From assembly GCF_954871325.1 (NCBI RefSeq), contig NC_088775.1, positions 79,895,561 to 79,959,560 of the forward strand: a stretch of 64,000 bases of DNA, written 5' to 3'. The stretch comes from Gordionus sp. m RMFG-2023. Its lineage: Eukaryota; Nematomorpha; Gordioida; Chordodea; Parachordodidae. The translations under genes were made by a program, and so were the position numbers. This document shows, in pieces, positions 60,200-64,000 of this stretch. The notes under the pieces were generated by a model. It was not told where the DNA came from. It saw nothing but the letters and a program-made list of their open reading frames with translations, and did no database searches. Within the stretch, counting starts at the first letter, position 1. Each line of letters starts with the position of its first letter.

Positions 60200-61130
60200 T
60201 GGAAAAAATTTTATTTAGATGCTGAGAAAAGAAAAAGAAAGAAACTAGAAGCTAAATTTATTACTCCTCAAAAATGATGCCCATTTAAGACACTTTAAAA
60301 AAACTACATCATATCATAAATGCGAGAAATACTCGCTATCGAGACCACATTAATATTCCTATGACCAATTTTGATGATCCCGCAGAACAGCTGGTTCACA
60401 TTTCTATTTCTCAAAACCATAACAGAGTACATCATAGCAATCAATAATTTTCTTTAAAGATTTGAAAATACACTGAGACAATGTAGGTGAATTATCACTA
60501 TGGATAACTGAAAATTTGACAACCTTTTTAGAAGAAAAGGTCCACAACTTATTGAGAATTTTAATTTTTTCACTAAAAATTAAATTTTACTTCGTTCCAT
60601 TAGTTTATCGTTGTTGGGAGATACACTGGATAAGGAACGACGCAATTTATTGTTTTTGTAATAAACTCTTTGCATTAGAAAAATTATGAATTCTCTACGT
60701 TGATAGTCTGCGCTGATGAGCTAAATCGCATTAGCAAAAATCAAACCACTGTGAGCATTAACATCTAGTTGGGGATAATAAAAAGTAATGGCATGTGGTT
60801 TTGGATTGAATTATCTCAGTCATTTATTTTTTAGGAGCAAGAAAATTTACATTTTCGAAGAAGCATAATCGAGACCTTCAAAATAAATATAGGTTCTAAA
60901 TTGATATGATCTTAGCTAACCACATTCACCCAATTACGAATAAGAAAATTCATGATCATTATACCATGGAAGTCGATTTAAAAAAAATTATTAACATGAT
61001 TGGAGATAGTGGAAAAAATTGTTGATATTATTAAAAACGTAATATATTTTTATATTTGATTGAACACCCTACATAAGCCACAGGAAACAATTAACCTTAG
61101 TTATACGATATGTAAAACTTAGCAACAATC
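60200..61130. other. Degenerate coding-like sequence, unidentified
   Basis: Short plus-strand stretches look protein-like (NIPMTNFDDPAEQLVHISIS) but are broken by frequent stops. They may be the 5' part of the hAT remnant that follows or another old element. Confidence 0.25.
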
Positions 61131-61139
61131 CGTTGAAAT

Positions 61140-61720
61140 TAATAAGTGACTTGTTGTCTTTCCTAAAATCGATATTGGCCAGGCCTTGATAAAGGTTTGC
61201 CATTATTCAAAAAAATTAGGATTAGAAATAGAAAAAGAAGAATTGTCGTGGAGGTGGAAAATGCGTTACGATATTAGATCAAGTGCGAGAGAGGGGGTTT
61301 CAAGCGAATACCAAATAAATTGAAGATCGTTTTTTATGTTTACGGTTTCATCGCATTAGCTATTTGGTGATATGGTGCAATTATCACTAGTTCTATAAGT
61401 ACTTTTTGGCGTTGTTCAGCGAACATATTCTTTTTTCTGATTTCACCATGGTTTAACATATTACTCTATAAAACGAGGATTTTGTTTGAATAAAAAACGT
61501 TATCAGCAGTTAAAGCTTTTCAAGGATCATTTTGGGGTTTTATTCGATATACTTGCATTGGTAAATGCGCCTGAAAGTGAGCTAGAAGAAAATTGTAGTC
61601 AATTAAAAACTTTATCTTTGGATCAAGATTCGTCGGAAAGCGATATAATACGATAAATCTATTAAATGAATTCGAAAAATTTAATAAATATATTGTGGAC
61701 ACAGACCATAAATAGAAAGC
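61140..61720 (+). pseudogene. Decayed hAT transposase fragment (DUF4371-like middle)
   Basis: The plus strand reads FDILALVNAPESELEENCSQ and LKTLSLDQDSSESDI, then NLLNEFEKFNKYI in a nearby frame. This resembles the DUF4371 hAT segment in which a 'C-x-x-L' helix precedes 'SDIDG-x-DL-x-x-EL'. Stops break it. A possible left terminus lies at 59748. Weak but consistent with the other hAT remnants here. Confidence 0.45.
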
Positions 61721-62034
61721 AAGGTTAGAAATGTAGATTAGGGTAAAATTAAAGGAAGATATTAGGTTTGATTAAAAGATTAGAGTGACATAAAGGGTTA
61801 AAATATCAAGGTTTGGTGATATATGGGTTAGGATTTGAATTAAATGTCAAAAAATTCTAAACCTGTATCGTATTGGTGGAAATCTGAGGTAAAACATTGA
61901 ATCTTGTTAAGGATTTAAACGTTTTTTTCCCAGAGTTTAAAAAAATATAATTTGATATGAATTTCAACATTTATTTATATATAAGTGTGGCTTGTTATTA
62001 TTAATATTATAATTATTTTTATAAATAGTTAAAT

Positions 62035-62467
62035 AAATGATCTACATTTGGCCTAATTTCTCAAGCCCGATCCGAAATTTTTTGAAAGAAATTTGTCCGG
62101 GCCCGATCCCGAACAAATTATTTATATATATTTATCCCGAATCTAAAATAAAAATTATTTGTATATACGGCTCGGCCCGAATTTTGAAAATTCTTAAAAA
62201 AATTTGAATATATTTTTAATTGTAAAAATAATATTATACAAATTTATAATATTGGTGCCTTGTTTCAAAAATTTTAAAATATATCAATTTATTTCATAAA
62301 ATTGAATGATGTTATATTTAAAATATTAAGCGCGCCGGCCGCCAAAATTTTAAATATTATTAGGATCGACCCAGCTCGACTCAAATATCTTTATATAGAC
62401 CTGCTCGAAACCGCTCGGGCCTTGTTTTGGGCCAGGCCGGGCTCGAGCAGTGATTTGCAGAACTCTA
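62035..62467. mobile_element. GC-rich hAT-type MITE, 433 bp, with perfect 8-bp target duplication
   Basis: Flanked by agttaaat on both sides (62027-62034 and 62468-62475). The right terminus cagtgatttgcagaactct fits the hAT consensus; the left is more decayed (gatctacattt). The interior has GC-rich patches near both ends (ccgggcccgatcc, cggctcggcccg, gggccaggccgggctcgagc) around an A+T-rich middle. The open frame at 62302-62493 is incidental. Confidence 0.8.
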
Positions 62468-62479
62468 AGTTAAATACTA

Positions 62480-64000
62480 TCACTTGTTTTTAATTTTTAA
62501 ATTCTGCTTTTCATTGGTTTTACCGTTATGAGAAATCTGGGTTGAATCCTCCTATTTTTCTCTCGCAAATAATTTTTGCTAAAACTTATATGTGAAAGAG
62601 ATCCACATTTGTGACATCATCTTTTAGATCAAAATTTCATAGATCGTTGATCCGAGGAACAAACGAGGGAGAATTTATTTTTAGATACCTGATTGTTTTG
62701 CCTAATCTGAGGACTTTCCCCTATGAAAAGCAAATTATTTATGCAACTAAATAAACTTCATTTCATAAACTATTTTTTTTTTAAATTAAACTTTTTTGCT
62801 ACCCTTTTTTCAATGTATGTCCTCTAGACCTTTCACCCTACCCCTAATCGATGACGCGGAGCTCCCCCCCCCCCAATTAAATCTTAAAATTGATATTGAC
62901 TATATGTTGACCAAAATGGTGCCCCCCCTCCCCATAAGATACCAACTATTTTAATGACGATATTAATTTGTACCCCACCCCGTATTAGAGGACCCTGAAT
63001 TTTCTCTAAATATCTACCTACATTGAATTATTCAAAACAGTCCAAAAAAACAATTTTTTGTCTTTAATTTTAATGAAATAATTATCGATTTTTTTTTGGA
63101 CAACAAATTTTTATTCCATTTTAGAACATAATTTCGAATAAAGTATTATTAAACTTATATTTTTTTTATTGGCTTTTTTTAAAAAAATAAAAAGCTTAAA
63201 TATTCTCTTATATACTGTAATTCAAATCTTAATTCAATGATCGAAATTGATGCACGGAAAATTAAAATATCCAATTACATAACCTATTTATTCTTACATG
63301 ATGGGAAACATCGTGAAAAAATTGATCAAAAAAATATTAATTTTAAATAAAAGTACAGAATAATATTCAATTATTATTTTTTATTATAGCTTACTTCCAA
63401 ATAAATGGAATTTATACAATGGATTTATTCTTCATCAAACACATAGTATATGCCATAAAAAATTCCATATATAATCATTATTTCTATTAAATATGTTCGT
63501 TATATAAAAATATTTTAACTACTCTTGAACAGAGTAACCATGGTGTTGCTTACAAGTCAATCTCAATTAAAATACCATTTTTATTGGTCTCAACAAATCA
63601 TCTAGATCATATTTAATGACCATTTACTAATTGTCGCCATAAAAAACGGCTGTTAAATGTAAATCTTGTAGAGGTTTTACTGTAATCTATATATTTATTG
63701 GGATTTGTTTATATTATTATTAACAAAATATCTATGTTAATCGAGATCTAAATAGTTAAGGACAAGTTATAAAAGGTGACTAGGGCTCTTGTAAGTGGGG
63801 GATTTTTTTAGGGCACTAAATTCTAATGGTTGATAATGTTTTTTTACATCATGGATTCATAGAAAAATTTTATAGATCAATATATTATTTTTACGTTTAG
63901 AGATAACCTTTTCAAATTCTGTAATCATGTAGTGAGCTTACATACTAAATTGAAAGTAATGAGAGTCAGTACAATAATTTAGTTTTTTTTATAAAAAGGA
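62480..64000. other. A+T-rich DNA, nothing recognised
   Basis: Homopolymer C tracts (about 62866 and 62923) and T tracts, but no coding block or element with definable ends. Confidence 0.4.

Overview
The window looks like nuclear DNA of an A+T-rich animal. The evidence is spliceosomal introns with GT/GC...AG ends, two intronless animal-type beta-1,3-galactosyltransferase genes, a gene with TFIIS-central and SPOC domains (PHF3/DIDO1/SPOCD1 group), and many hAT and piggyBac transposons. I could not place the lineage. There is no operon, CRISPR array, rRNA or convincing tRNA. Composition was judged by eye; no search was run.

Layout. 1-13.7 kb: a large minus-strand gene of which I could assemble seven exons. 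All six joints keep frame, and the product carries a TFIIS-central (TFS2M) domain and then a SPOC domain. Its introns hold short hAT-type MITEs, a long foldback element, tandem MITEs and two decayed hAT transposases. 13.7-18.5 kb: non-coding DNA with a hAT remnant and two hairpin MITEs. 18,572-23,569: a complete piggyBac element flanked by TTAA, split by a 2.5-kb hAT element with a perfect 8-bp target duplication. 25.1-26.7 kb: a long minus-strand exon of an unrecognised lysine-rich protein. 27-33.6 kb: mostly empty A+T-rich DNA with a microsatellite, a hAT fragment and decayed tandem repeats. 33,675-42,930: a second nested transposon, in which a decayed BED-finger hAT is split by a 5.6-kb multi-exon hAT; both have 8-bp target duplications. 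The inner transposase gene has one exon present three times in tandem and a single nonsense codon lying across a splice joint.

44-60 kb: two intronless GT31 glycosyltransferase paralogues in the same orientation, about 10 kb apart. Each is followed several kb downstream by a related non-coding block (51.7-53.3 and 58.6-59.7 kb), so the locus looks like an old tandem segmental duplication. Between them lie the last two exons of an unrecognised membrane-protein gene on the minus strand, and several MITEs. 60-64 kb: another decayed hAT remnant and a GC-rich MITE with an 8-bp duplication.

Host genes are therefore few: the PHF3-like gene, the 25-kb exon, the membrane protein and the two GT31 genes. 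The rest is a layered transposon record, and the two nesting events give a clear order of insertion: hAT into piggyBac, and hAT into hAT.
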